Shown: positions 1 to 8,127 of the stretch, piece by piece
Numbering within the stretch: the first letter of the stretch is position 1
Layout of the letters: each line of letters opens with the position of its first letter
The notes under the pieces: model-generated
Told to the model about the DNA's origin: nothing
Database searches by the model: none
What the model saw: only the letters and a program-made list of their open reading frames with translations
Translations under genes and position numbers: made by a program
Source of the DNA: an uncultured bacterium
GTDB lineage: Bacteria > Verrucomicrobiota > Kiritimatiellia > CAIKKV01 > CAITUY01
Direction of reading: 5' to 3'
Length of the DNA: 37,161 bases
Assembly: GCA_903895695.1 (NCBI GenBank)
Contig: CAITUY010000136.1
Location: forward strand, 1-37,161

Positions 1-2
1 AG

Positions 3-116
3 TTCTTGGTCGCGGCAAGGTGTAAGCAGGCCGGAATGCACTGGAGGCACAAGAACGCCGCCTACATCGCCTCAATCCGGGCCGCCCTACGTTCCAATCG
101 GGAAATGGCCGCCTGA
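3..116 (+). CDS. Transposase, C-terminal fragment (5' end outside window)
   Basis: An open frame runs in from the window edge and stops with TGA at 114-116, giving 37 residues. The segment CKQAGMHWRHKNAAYIASIR resembles the extreme C-terminus of DDE transposases of the ISKra4 kind, where a Cys-Lys...Gly-Met-x-Trp stretch is followed by a short Ala-Leu-Arg helix. That resemblance is from memory of the family and is not proof. Its position one base before the terminal inverted repeat is typical for a transposase ending at the element's right end. The rest of the gene lies outside the window. Confidence 0.5.
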   Translation, partial: FLVAARCKQAGMHWRHKNAAYIASIRAALRSNREMAA

Positions 117-117
117 T

Positions 118-140
118 GTTACAAAATCAAATCACACCCG
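118..140. repeat. IS terminal inverted repeat (right end)
   Basis: The reverse complement reads CGGGTGTGATTTGATTTT and onward and pairs with 37021-37043 with a single difference (T against C at the tenth base). It overlaps the 3' end of the truncated methyltransferase gene and supplies that gene's final codons CGG GTG TGA. Confidence 0.8.
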
Positions 141-1847
141 GCTGGCGGCCTTCTCGACTTCGGCCGCAAAAGCGGCCTGAGCATCCTTCTGCTTCGAACG
201 CGGCTTGCCGATCAGTTTGGCGGCGACGACGGCGCGGCGCGCCCACGCCAGGGCCTCGGCCCGCGCCTGCTGGCGGGCGTCCTCGGCAACAGGTTCAGGG
301 GGCTCGGCCAATCCGCCCTCTTCTTCACCGGTCGCGGCAGCTTCGTCCGCAACAACCTCCGTCGCGGTCTCCTCGTCCTCGCCATCCTCCTCGCCGGTGG
401 CGAGGCGTTGTTTCTGCGAGAAGGTCTTGAACAGGTTCGGCATGTCGCTGTCATCGATCTGTTCCAACCGGCGCAAGGGGAGGGCGGGTTCGTCGCCGAC
501 ATTGAGAAAGACAACCGGGTTTCCCGGTTCGGCCTGCCGGAGTTCGTAGTCGAGCAGTCCCTCGTATAGGATGCCGATATACTCGGACGACAGATCCGAG
601 AAATCGACGGGCGCTTCAACCCAAGTGGATCGATTCCCTTGTCGCACCTTGACCGCGCTGCGCGTCAGGTATTGGAGCATCCGGCAGACCACGGCATCCG
701 GGACAATACGGTGTGTGCCCTCAAAGCAGGCAGTTTCGAAGAGATTCAGGGCGAGTTTCAGGCCGTCGGCGCCTGTCGGTTCGCCGGGTGCGAAGAGCGT
801 TCCGCCGTATTTCTGGACGATGAGTTGCGGATGGTAGGAGCCGTGATAGAGGAGGCGGAACAGTGCGAGGACCCGGGGCCAGACGCCATAGCGATTGCGC
901 AGGCGGTCCGCCGTGGCGCCGCCCGCCCGTTCCAGATCCTCGCGGAGTCCGTTCAGACTGTAGGAATCGCGGTAGACCGATTCCGAGCGCGGCAGGAGTT
1001 CGCGGGCCTCGGCAAAGAGGATCACGACCATACGCATGACCAGGCGGGTGGCGGCCCGGTAGACATCCTGGCGTTCGACACCCGGCGGCAGGTTGTCGAG
1101 GTAGGGCGCATGCGCCCGGATGAGCGTTTCAACCGCTTTGCGAACGCGTTCTCCGAGGACGGCTGACACTTCCGCCTGGCCGGCGCGCGATCGCTGGATC
1201 GCTTCGAGCAGCAGAGGCGGCGCCCCGTCGTGTTTCGGGATCAATGTGCCGGGGTTGATCAGAATGCGGAGGGCATCCAACTGGGGGCCGGTCCGTCCTT
1301 CTTCGAACCAGAGCGTTATGTCCCATTCCGCCCAGGCGTGATGGTCCTGCCCGGCGTGAACGAGGCGCCACTGCCAACCGTTCGTGATCAAGGCCAACTT
1401 GCCGTCGGTCGCGCGCAACCATTCCACGACCCGGGTCACCGACCGGCGGCCGCGCCCAATGCCCAGCTTCTTCTCCGCGTCGAAGAAGACCGGCAGACAG
1501 GCGCCGTGAGGGCCCTGCCACAGAAAGCGGGGCTTCAGTGCCTCGCCCGTCAAGGAAAGGCGCGACCATTCTTTGTCCACCTGCGGACCTTTGGCCCAGC
1601 GGCCGCCGATTACCGAACCCAGACCGCAGACCTTGTCCAGTACGGTCACGACCAGGCCGCCGGCGTTCTCCGCAGGGCCGCTCTCAAAGCGTAACAGATC
1701 GCGTCGCAGCCGTTCGTGTACTGACCAAGCCAGCGGATCGGCGGGCGTTTCGGGGAAAAACCTACGGAGGCAGGCTGGCGACAACAGAATTCCGCCGTGT
1801 CGCAAGGCGCCCCACCATCGGTACTCGCTTTGTTCCTTGCCGCTCAT
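132..1847 (-). pseudogene. drmMI: DISARM-type adenine methyltransferase (DrmMI-like), N-terminal part, cut off by IS
   Basis: The frame encodes 571 residues resembling the N-terminal region of large Eco57I/DrmMI-type adenine methyltransferases, which usually exceed 1000 residues. It starts with ATG at 1847, overlapping the stop of the upstream helicase by ATGA, so the two were translationally coupled. No methyltransferase motif is visible: there is no DPACGSG-like SAM loop and no NPPY. The last part is an acidic linker (Glu/Ala/Asp rich, about residues 480-540) and a short charged helix. The last three codons (CGG GTG TGA) lie inside the IS terminal repeat, so the insertion provides the stop. 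The catalytic part presumably sits left of the IS or was lost. The product should lack DNA methylation activity. An alternative is the methylase of another helicase plus Eco57I-type two-gene system; the drmMI name rests mainly on its partner. Confidence 0.68.
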
Positions 1848-4800
1848 CGTGTTGCCCTGGACAGGCGGATCTCGACGGCAACCGGGAAGACCTGGGCTTC
1901 GCCGTGCATGGCGAAGCGGCGGGGTAATAGGTGGTTCACCACGCGTTCGCGTTCCTTTTCCAGGAAGCCCAGCAGATTGTCGTAGTGGAGTCGCATGTAA
2001 GCCAATTGCTCTTCCATGCGGGCTTTGGACTGGCGCAATTCGTTCAGACGGCCGTCCTGGTCAAAGAGAACGCCCTGCCGTTCCTCGGCATCGAGTTCGG
2101 CAATGTCCTTTTCGAGTCGGGCAAGGGTCTGGGTCTGGATCAGAGTCGAGAGTTCGCCTTGCCGGCTTCGATATCGCTCGCTGGCTTCCCTTACCGCACC
2201 TGGCAATTCCTTCTTCAACACGGCGCCAAGGAGTTGTGTTCGCTGTCCGGCCAGTTCAGTCACAAAGCGGCGAACATCTCGCTCGACCTCCTCCCAGAGT
2301 CCCCGGGCCTTGGTGATGTCGGCGGGCTGCGGGGCCTCACCGGTCCCTCGCAAATCGTGGGCAGGTACGTGCGCCAACGGCGACCCCAACTTGCCGTCGG
2401 CGACGGGCAATTGGAGGGTCCGGACCCAGTGGTGGAACGGCTCGCGCAATTCGTTGACGGCGATCTCCTCCACGGTGAGCAGGATCACCGCATCGCAGTC
2501 GGGCGGCGGAGCGCTGCTGCTGACGCACCACCGGGAGACGGCAAATCCTTCGCCGGCCCCGGGAAAGCGCATCCGCGCAAACGAACTCAACGCGCGATGG
2601 AACATCGGATGACCGAGATGCAGCAAGAGCGTGTCACGCCGCGGCCGGAACACCGGTCGTCCACTGCGCGTGTCGACAAAGAACGCGGGGTCGAACACCA
2701 GGCCGGGATAGGCGCCGCCTTTTTCTTGCAGGCACACCTGCGTCTCCACCAACTCGGTCCAGGCCGGTGGGATGGGGGGCACGAACCGCAGTCGGCCGGA
2801 ATCGCCGCTCTTCTCAAGGCGTGGGAGTCCTACGCCGACACTCATGGCCAGTTCGAGGGTGTCCCGCAAGGAAGTCGGATCGAGGTCCAGTTCGGCGGCG
2901 AGGGCGCAGAGCCGTTCACTGGCCGCTTCACCGGTTTCCGTCTTCGTGTCCACGGCCGCGTCGCGCGGCACCTCCGCGCGACCTGCGGCTTGTTTGAGTC
3001 CCAAGTCGAGGGCTTCGTCGACTTCCTTGGCGGACGCGCCATCGACGAAATGCCGCTGGAAGGCGGATTCGAACACTTCGCCCGTTGAGCCGAGATCCTG
3101 GCGAATCGTGTGGACCTTTTCGACGACACGCGCCACAAAACGGAGGTCCGCATCGTCCGTCGACGTGAAGTGGAGCACTGACACATCGCGGGCCTGGCCG
3201 TGGCGATCCAGGCGACCGTTTCGTTGTTCCAGCCGCGCGGGATTCCAGGGGATGTCGTAGTGCAGCACCAGGCGGGCGGTTTCCTGGAGGTTCAGTCCTT
3301 CCGAGGCCGCGTCAGTTGCGATGAGGATTCGCACGGCCGCGGCAGGATCGTTGAACGCTCGCTTGATGACATCCCGTTCCTCGTCATCCATGCCGCCGAC
3401 GAGGCACAGAATGGCTTCATCGCCGCCGAAGCGTTCGGCAAGACGCGCCTTCAGGTAGTCCAGCGTCGTCATGTACTCGGTAAAGACGATCAGTCGTTCG
3501 TCATCGCGCCAAGTCCCGTTTTGGCACAGGTTCCGATCGATCCATTGCCACACCGCCTCAAGGCGGGCGTCGTGCAGGGGGGCGCGCTTTGCCGGCTCAA
3601 TCCCGGTCTGCTCGAGCCCCAGTCCTTGCAGTGCTTGGTCCACGGCTTCGATTTCGGCTTTCGCGTTGGGCAGCATGGGCTGCAGCCACGCACCGATGGT
3701 TTCAGCCGCATGGCGGGTCCGAGCCTCGGTTTCGCGGTCGTCGGCTGACTCCTCGCGTGCCGTTCGTTCGGCTGCGCGCACGTCCGCTGCACTCGCGCGC
3801 TCAGCGCCGGCCGCGCCTTGCTGCAGGCGATGCCAGGTGTCCGCGAATGTAACCGGGCAGGATAGCAGCCGTTTGCCGAGCACTTCCACGGCAAAGGCCC
3901 CGGCGAGTTGATCCTCGCGAGGCGACTTCCTGATCAAGGCGCGGACCTGTGCGCGAAAGGCTTGGAAGGCCCGGGAAAGGGCCTTCTCCGAGTCTTCAGT
4001 GTTCAGCGCCAAACCCTCGAGACGGCGCTCTGAAAACCGCGGTGGGTTCGTACTGGCGTTGATTTCCGTTTTCAGGCGACGGACCACGACCTCTTCGATG
4101 CGCTTTCGCTCCGCAGTTCCGATTTCGCTTGTGCGGGTGAAACGAACGGGATCGAGCATTTCGAGAAGGCCCGTGAAACAGCGCGTGTGCCCATTATGGG
4201 GGGTGGCTGTCAGGAATAGCTTGTGTTCGAAGTAGGGCGCGATCAGCCCGAGCATTTGACACAGATCGCTGTCTTCACCGAACGGCGCCGGTGCCAGGTT
4301 GTGCGCTTCATCCACGATCAGCAGGTCCCAGGGAAGCTGGGGTGTTCCTTCCGGCACTCGACAGGCGGAGCGGAATTCCTCCAGAACATCCGCCTGTTTG
4401 AGGTAGTGATAGGAGGTGATGAGGCGATGAGCCGTTCGCCACGGATTGGCATCGAGGCCAAGTTCCTTGCGCAATTGGAAGGTCCGCTCCCGGTCCACGA
4501 CCCCGAACGGCAGACAGAACTTGTCGCGCATTTCCTGCTGCCATTGCAACCGGAGTGCGGCCGGGGAGAGGATCAGAACCCGTCGGATGCGACGCCGGAT
4601 CAGGAGTTCGCTGAGAATCAGTCCGGCTTCGATTGTTTTCCCGAGACCAACGTCATCCGCCAGCAGCATGGAAATCCGGGGCATGCGCAACGCCTTGAGC
4701 AGGGGCACGAGCTGGTAGTCGTCCACCTGGATGGCACTGTGGAAAGGCGCGGAGATCGGAAGGCGATCCAAGGGCCCGACCCCATCGGGATCCAGGAAGG

Positions 4801-5113
4801 GCTCAAGGGCTGACCAACGCGACGCCCGTACCAGCGCTTGGAACTCCGCGGGCGGCATGGGGCCCTCGTCACTTACCCTTGGCAGGGACGAAGGCTCCAA
4901 AACGCGGGCGGTTGGCTCATGCTCCCAAAGTAGTCGGTCTTCCGATGTGCCATCCGGGTCCGTGTACTCGACGCTGACGAGGTTAATCCGGCCTTCCGGG
5001 CCGTCGTGCGGTTCAACCGAGCTGACAATTCCCCGCCGGTTTCGCACGGTGGCGAGCATGCCCACGCGGGGAACCGCTACGCCGATGCTTCCGGAATTCC
5101 GTTGGGTCTTCAT
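1844..5113 (-). CDS. drmD: SNF2-family helicase, DISARM DrmD-like
   Basis: This is a large superfamily 2 ATPase/helicase of about 1089 residues. From ATG at 5113, Walker A is DDVGLGKT (about 153-160), Walker B is DEAH (268-271), followed by a TATPHNG motif. The C-terminal helicase lobe carries ATDAASEGLNLQ and motif VI in QRNGRLDRHGQ. The opening section (VRNRRGIVSSVEP, then LLWEHEP) matches what I recall of DrmD, the class 1 DISARM helicase. In DISARM it acts with DrmMI, DrmA, DrmB and DrmC against incoming phage DNA; only the first two genes are visible here. The frame could open ten codons earlier at a TTG (5143), but the ATG at 5113 is more likely. No strong ribosome binding site precedes either. 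The gene looks intact, but its partner is truncated, so the system is probably not functional as seen. Confidence 0.78.
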   Translation of the reverse strand: MKTQRNSGSIGVAVPRVGMLATVRNRRGIVSSVEPHDGPEGRINLVSVEYTDPDGTSEDRLLWEHEPTARVLEPSSLPRVSDEGPMPPAEFQALVRASRWSALEPFLDPDGVGPLDRLPISAPFHSAIQVDDYQLVPLLKALRMPRISMLLADDVGLGKTIEAGLILSELLIRRRIRRVLILSPAALRLQWQQEMRDKFCLPFGVVDRERTFQLRKELGLDANPWRTAHRLITSYHYLKQADVLEEFRSACRVPEGTPQLPWDLLIVDEAHNLAPAPFGEDSDLCQMLGLIAPYFEHKLFLTATPHNGHTRCFTGLLEMLDPVRFTRTSEIGTAERKRIEEVVVRRLKTEINASTNPPRFSERRLEGLALNTEDSEKALSRAFQAFRAQVRALIRKSPREDQLAGAFAVEVLGKRLLSCPVTFADTWHRLQQGAAGAERASAADVRAAERTAREESADDRETEARTRHAAETIGAWLQPMLPNAKAEIEAVDQALQGLGLEQTGIEPAKRAPLHDARLEAVWQWIDRNLCQNGTWRDDERLIVFTEYMTTLDYLKARLAERFGGDEAILCLVGGMDDEERDVIKRAFNDPAAAVRILIATDAASEGLNLQETARLVLHYDIPWNPARLEQRNGRLDRHGQARDVSVLHFTSTDDADLRFVARVVEKVHTIRQDLGSTGEVFESAFQRHFVDGASAKEVDEALDLGLKQAAGRAEVPRDAAVDTKTETGEAASERLCALAAELDLDPTSLRDTLELAMSVGVGLPRLEKSGDSGRLRFVPPIPPAWTELVETQVCLQEKGGAYPGLVFDPAFFVDTRSGRPVFRPRRDTLLLHLGHPMFHRALSSFARMRFPGAGEGFAVSRWCVSSSAPPPDCDAVILLTVEEIAVNELREPFHHWVRTLQLPVADGKLGSPLAHVPAHDLRGTGEAPQPADITKARGLWEEVERDVRRFVTELAGQRTQLLGAVLKKELPGAVREASERYRSRQGELSTLIQTQTLARLEKDIAELDAEERQGVLFDQDGRLNELRQSKARMEEQLAYMRLHYDNLLGFLEKERERVVNHLLPRRFAMHGEAQVFPVAVEIRLSRATR

Positions 5114-5195
5114 GCGAGAGTGTTCTGTGTGCCAGGTGCGCAACGGTCATTTCAGCGCTCTATTCATTCCCGCTTGGCACCTGGAACCGCTTTGC

Positions 5196-5223
5196 ATTAT
5201 GTCACTTCAAGTTAGGGACTCAA
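5196..5223 (-). promoter_or_regulatory. Candidate promoter for the drmD-like gene
   Basis: On the minus strand, TTGAGT (5223-5218) and CATAAT (5201-5196) are separated by 16 bases, giving a predicted start near 5189 and a leader of about 75 bases. It lies in the 150-base gap after the efflux operon, so the helicase need not depend on read-through. The call rests on consensus matching only. Confidence 0.38.
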
Positions 5224-5267
5224 GCAGCGAACGAAGGCGGCAACTCGGGGAGCGAGAGGCACCAGGT

Positions 5268-6836
5268 TCACTCCGCAACAAGCGCGGCCTTCGATAGCTC
5301 CCGCCCGTGGTGCGCGGACGGCTCGAGCATGAGAGTCAGGAAGATCCCGCTGAGCAGGATGATGCCGGCGAAGACGAAGCCGTTGTCGAAGCCCAATACC
5401 TGGGCCCGGTGGCCGATGGCCTCGGCGGCGGCGAAACCCGCTTTGACCTGTGGCGTGGCCAGGATGCCCGGCGTATGCCACACCACCAGGCCCGAGACGT
5501 GCATCGCAAACCGGTGAAACGCCTCCGATTGCGGCGCGAAAACCTGGCCAAACCCCACGGCATGGCGGTGGATCGAGTTCGTTACGAACGTGTTGAGTAC
5601 CGCAATCCCGATGGCCCCGCCGACGTTCTGCGCCACATTCAGGAAACTCGAGGCCATCGGCAGTTCGCTCCTGGGCACGGCGTTCATCGCCGCGGCCAGT
5701 AACGGCGACATCATCAGGGCGATCCCGGCGCCGCGCATCACTTGCGGGAACACCAGCATGGCCCATCCGGAAAGAGGGTCCAACCACCCGAACATGATCA
5801 GCGAGATACCAATCATCGTGATCCCGATGGTTACCAGCAACCGCGGGCTGTAACGATCGGCCAGACGGCCGCCGATCGGCATGGTCACGCCCACCGCGAC
5901 GGCACCAGGGACCAGCCAGAAGCCCGACTGAATCGTGGTATACCCCATGAGGTTTTGAAGGTAGATGGGCAGCAGGAATACGCCACCGAACAGCCCGATT
6001 GAGCGGAAGACCGCCAGGATCACGGCTAGCGCATAATTTCGGTTGATGAAAAGCCGCAGGTCCATGAGGGGATGATCGACGGCCAGTTCCACCGCCACGA
6101 ACATGACCGCACCCACGACCGTGAACGCCTCGCAAATGTGAATGTAGTTGGAGTCCCAGCCTTCTTGCTGGCCGTTGGAAAGCGCGATCAGGCCCGCGAT
6201 CAGCGTCATGGCCAGGAAGGTATAGCCCACGGCATCAAAGGAGCGCCGGGGCCCGTGCGCATAGAGCGGGCGCATCAGCACCATGCCGATCAAGAGGGTG
6301 ACGATACCCACCGGGATATTGACCGAGAAGATGGTGCGCCAAGAGAAGGCATCCGTGAGATAGCCGCCCAGCGTCGGCCCGAGCGCCGGCGCCACGACGA
6401 CGCCCATGCCCCAAATCCCCAGCGCCTTGCCGCGCTCGTGCGGTTCGAAGAGCTCGGCGATGATCGCCATGCCGATGGGCTGGATCGCCCCGCCGCCCAG
6501 CGCCTGCAGGATGCGAAACGCAATCAGGGAATCCAGGTTCCAGGCCAGCGCGCACAGCCCGCTGGCCACGGTGAACAGCGCCAGGCAGCCCAGGTACAGT
6601 GTCTTATAGTTGATGCGGCGGGCGACCCAGCCCATGAATGGCATGACCGTGGCGGAGGCCAGCATGAAGCCGGTGGCCACCCACTCGATCTGGTCCCGGT
6701 TCACGCCGAACGCGCTCATCATGTGGGGCAGGGCCACGTTGACGATGCTCATGTCGAGCACGGCCATAAACGTGCCAAGCATGATGACCGTCAACACGCC
6801 CCAACGGTATCCCGGCGTTGTCTGAAGCTCAGGCAT
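5268..6836 (-). CDS. emrB: Drug efflux MFS permease, DHA2 family (EmrB-type)
   Basis: This 522-residue inner-membrane transporter has the length and hydrophobic pattern of 14-helix DHA2 (EmrB/QacA) proton antiporters. The N-terminus has the family's first helix with LDMSIVNVALPHM. GWVARRINYKTLY matches the loop 2-3 motif A, and GMGVVVAPALGPTLGGYLTD is the antiporter motif C in helix 5. It is the last gene of the tetR-tolC-emrA-emrB run, 82 bases after emrA, and that gap is almost filled by a palindrome. With the upstream fusion protein and outer-membrane factor it should form a tripartite pump that exports hydrophobic toxic compounds; the substrate cannot be read from sequence. It starts with ATG at 6836 behind a weak GGACTTAGG. 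Confidence 0.93.
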   Translation of the reverse strand: MPELQTTPGYRWGVLTVIMLGTFMAVLDMSIVNVALPHMMSAFGVNRDQIEWVATGFMLASATVMPFMGWVARRINYKTLYLGCLALFTVASGLCALAWNLDSLIAFRILQALGGGAIQPIGMAIIAELFEPHERGKALGIWGMGVVVAPALGPTLGGYLTDAFSWRTIFSVNIPVGIVTLLIGMVLMRPLYAHGPRRSFDAVGYTFLAMTLIAGLIALSNGQQEGWDSNYIHICEAFTVVGAVMFVAVELAVDHPLMDLRLFINRNYALAVILAVFRSIGLFGGVFLLPIYLQNLMGYTTIQSGFWLVPGAVAVGVTMPIGGRLADRYSPRLLVTIGITMIGISLIMFGWLDPLSGWAMLVFPQVMRGAGIALMMSPLLAAAMNAVPRSELPMASSFLNVAQNVGGAIGIAVLNTFVTNSIHRHAVGFGQVFAPQSEAFHRFAMHVSGLVVWHTPGILATPQVKAGFAAAEAIGHRAQVLGFDNGFVFAGIILLSGIFLTLMLEPSAHHGRELSKAALVAE

Positions 6837-6855
6837 CCTAAGTCCGTTTCAATTC

Positions 6856-6918
6856 ACTACGAAATACGCGAAACACGCGAAAGGAATTCGGTTTCGCGTA
6901 TTTCGCGTGTTTCGTAGT
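6856..6918. repeat. Palindromic intergenic repeat between emrA and emrB
   Basis: Two 27-base arms (6856-6882 and 6892-6918) are inverted copies with two mismatches around a 9-base centre. The arms are built of ACGAAATACGCGAAACACG-like units. The element fills nearly the whole emrA-emrB gap and begins next to the emrA stop codon. Transcribed, it would form a long hairpin, but no T-run follows on the minus strand, so it looks more like a dispersed repeat or mRNA-stability element than a terminator. Confidence 0.8.
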
Positions 6919-8127
6919 TCAGATATTCTTTCCCGTATCAGGCGCGGTCATGTGAGGTAGGGCGGCCCCGTTCGTCATGCCGGAATGAATGTACACTTCC
7001 ACCGACAATCCCGGGCCCAGGGCGAGATCCGGCGGGGCGGATACGGCGATCCGCAGCGGAACCCGCTGAGTGACTTTGATGAACGTGCCGGCCACGCCTT
7101 CCGACGGCACCAGGCTGAACTCGGAATTGACGGCGCGGAGTATGTCGGTCACGCGGCCCTTGAGCCGCAGGTGTGGATAAGCATCCACCCGGATGTCCAC
7201 GTCGGCCCCCAGCGCGATTTCGCCCAGGTATTTCTCTTCAATGTTGGCATCCACCCGCAGCGTCGCGGGATCGTAGACGCTGACCACCGGCTGTCCAGGT
7301 TGCACAACGGCGCCGGGATCGACCCAGCGCCGGACAACGTGCCCGTCGAACGGCGCTACGACCGAATACAAATCCAAGTCTCGCTTGGCCTTTTCCAGTG
7401 ATGCTTCGGACTCGGAGACGCGACCCTGCGCAAGTTTGACCTCCGCACTCGTCACCTCCAGATCGTCGGTGCGTGTTCCCTGCCGCAGTAGGCTGAGACT
7501 TTGGGTCGCGCTTTCGTGGTTTTGCCGGGCACTCTCAAATGCCGCCGCCGCGCGATCAAGTTGGTCCTGGGTTCCAACCCCTTCCTTCCGAAGTCCCTGC
7601 ATACGGTCCAACTCGGTCTTTGCCAACGCGCTCTCGTTTTGCAGGCGTGCCTCGGCGGCTTCTGCAACGTGGATTTCCTCGGGCTGCGGTCCATTCTTGG
7701 CGCGCCCAAGTTTTGCGTTGGCCACCGTCAGGGCCGCCTTGGCCGCTTCCACCATGCTAGCGCTTTGAGCGACCACCGCCTGCTGCACGGAGGCGTTGAT
7801 GTCAAAGAGGAGTTGGCCCTTGTGAACCGTGTCGCCTTCCTTAACGAGCAGGCTGATGACGCGTCCGCCTACCGTGGGGGCGACGTCAACCATGTGCCCG
7901 TTGAAGCGGGCATCGTCCGAGTAGACGAGGCCGCGCACGAAGAAGAACCAATAGCCGACCACCCCGAGCGCGATGACGCCGAGGATGGCGAGGCCGATCC
8001 GGATCCGTTGCGGCTTGTTGGTGCGCGCGAAAGCGTGTTCTTCCTTGCCTGGTTTGCTCTTCTTGTTGCTCTCGTGCGGCGACGCATGTGGCGTCGGTGC
8101 CGCGCTGTCTTGGGTCTCGCTGGTCAT
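6919..8127 (-). CDS. emrA: Membrane fusion protein of MFS efflux pump (EmrA/HlyD family)
   Basis: This periplasmic adaptor links the EmrB-type permease to the outer-membrane channel. The 402-residue product has a charged cytoplasmic N-terminus, one membrane helix (IGLAILGVIALGVVGYWFFF) and a lipoyl-like half motif (VGGRVISLLVKEGDTVHKGQ). A coiled-coil hairpin of about 130 residues follows, then the second lipoyl half (APFDGHVVRRWVDPGAVVQPGQ) and a beta-barrel domain. The ATG at 8127 is chosen because AGGAG precedes it by 7 bases and it overlaps the stop of the upstream gene by ATGA. The open frame extends 23 codons further upstream, inside the tolC-like gene. It is co-transcribed with the tetR, tolC-like and emrB genes. 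Confidence 0.92.
   Translation of the reverse strand: MTSETQDSAAPTPHASPHESNKKSKPGKEEHAFARTNKPQRIRIGLAILGVIALGVVGYWFFFVRGLVYSDDARFNGHMVDVAPTVGGRVISLLVKEGDTVHKGQLLFDINASVQQAVVAQSASMVEAAKAALTVANAKLGRAKNGPQPEEIHVAEAAEARLQNESALAKTELDRMQGLRKEGVGTQDQLDRAAAAFESARQNHESATQSLSLLRQGTRTDDLEVTSAEVKLAQGRVSESEASLEKAKRDLDLYSVVAPFDGHVVRRWVDPGAVVQPGQPVVSVYDPATLRVDANIEEKYLGEIALGADVDIRVDAYPHLRLKGRVTDILRAVNSEFSLVPSEGVAGTFIKVTQRVPLRIAVSAPPDLALGPGLSVEVYIHSGMTNGAALPHMTAPDTGKNI

Larger units (their letters stand above)
1..140 (+). mobile_element. Right end of an insertion sequence (left-flank copy)
   Basis: This segment holds the last codons of a transposase-like frame (stop at 114-116), followed at once by a terminal inverted repeat at 118-140. 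The reverse complement of that repeat matches 37021-37043 in 22 of 23 bases, so the right and left ends of the same IS type bracket the window in direct orientation. The IS boundary at base 140 is set by where the match stops. The target-site duplication cannot be seen because the other end of this copy lies outside the window. The family is uncertain; the C-terminal residues recall ISKra4-like transposases. Confidence 0.72.

Noticed and set aside
132..1847. BREX PglX as identity of the truncated methyltransferase
   Set aside because: The coupled upstream gene is an SNF2-type helicase of DrmD style and no BREX gene (pglZ, brxC) is visible, so DISARM fits better.
1931..3088. Plus-strand open frame of 385 codons opposite the helicase gene
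   Set aside because: The minus strand shows unmistakable helicase motifs; this frame has no recognisable features.
5114..5143. TTG start giving ten extra residues on the helicase
   Set aside because: No ribosome binding site, and the extra residues are not seen in what I recall of the family; ATG at 5113 is preferred.
6856..6918. CRISPR repeat
   Set aside because: It is a single palindrome with no spacer-repeat periodicity; no array was seen anywhere in the window.
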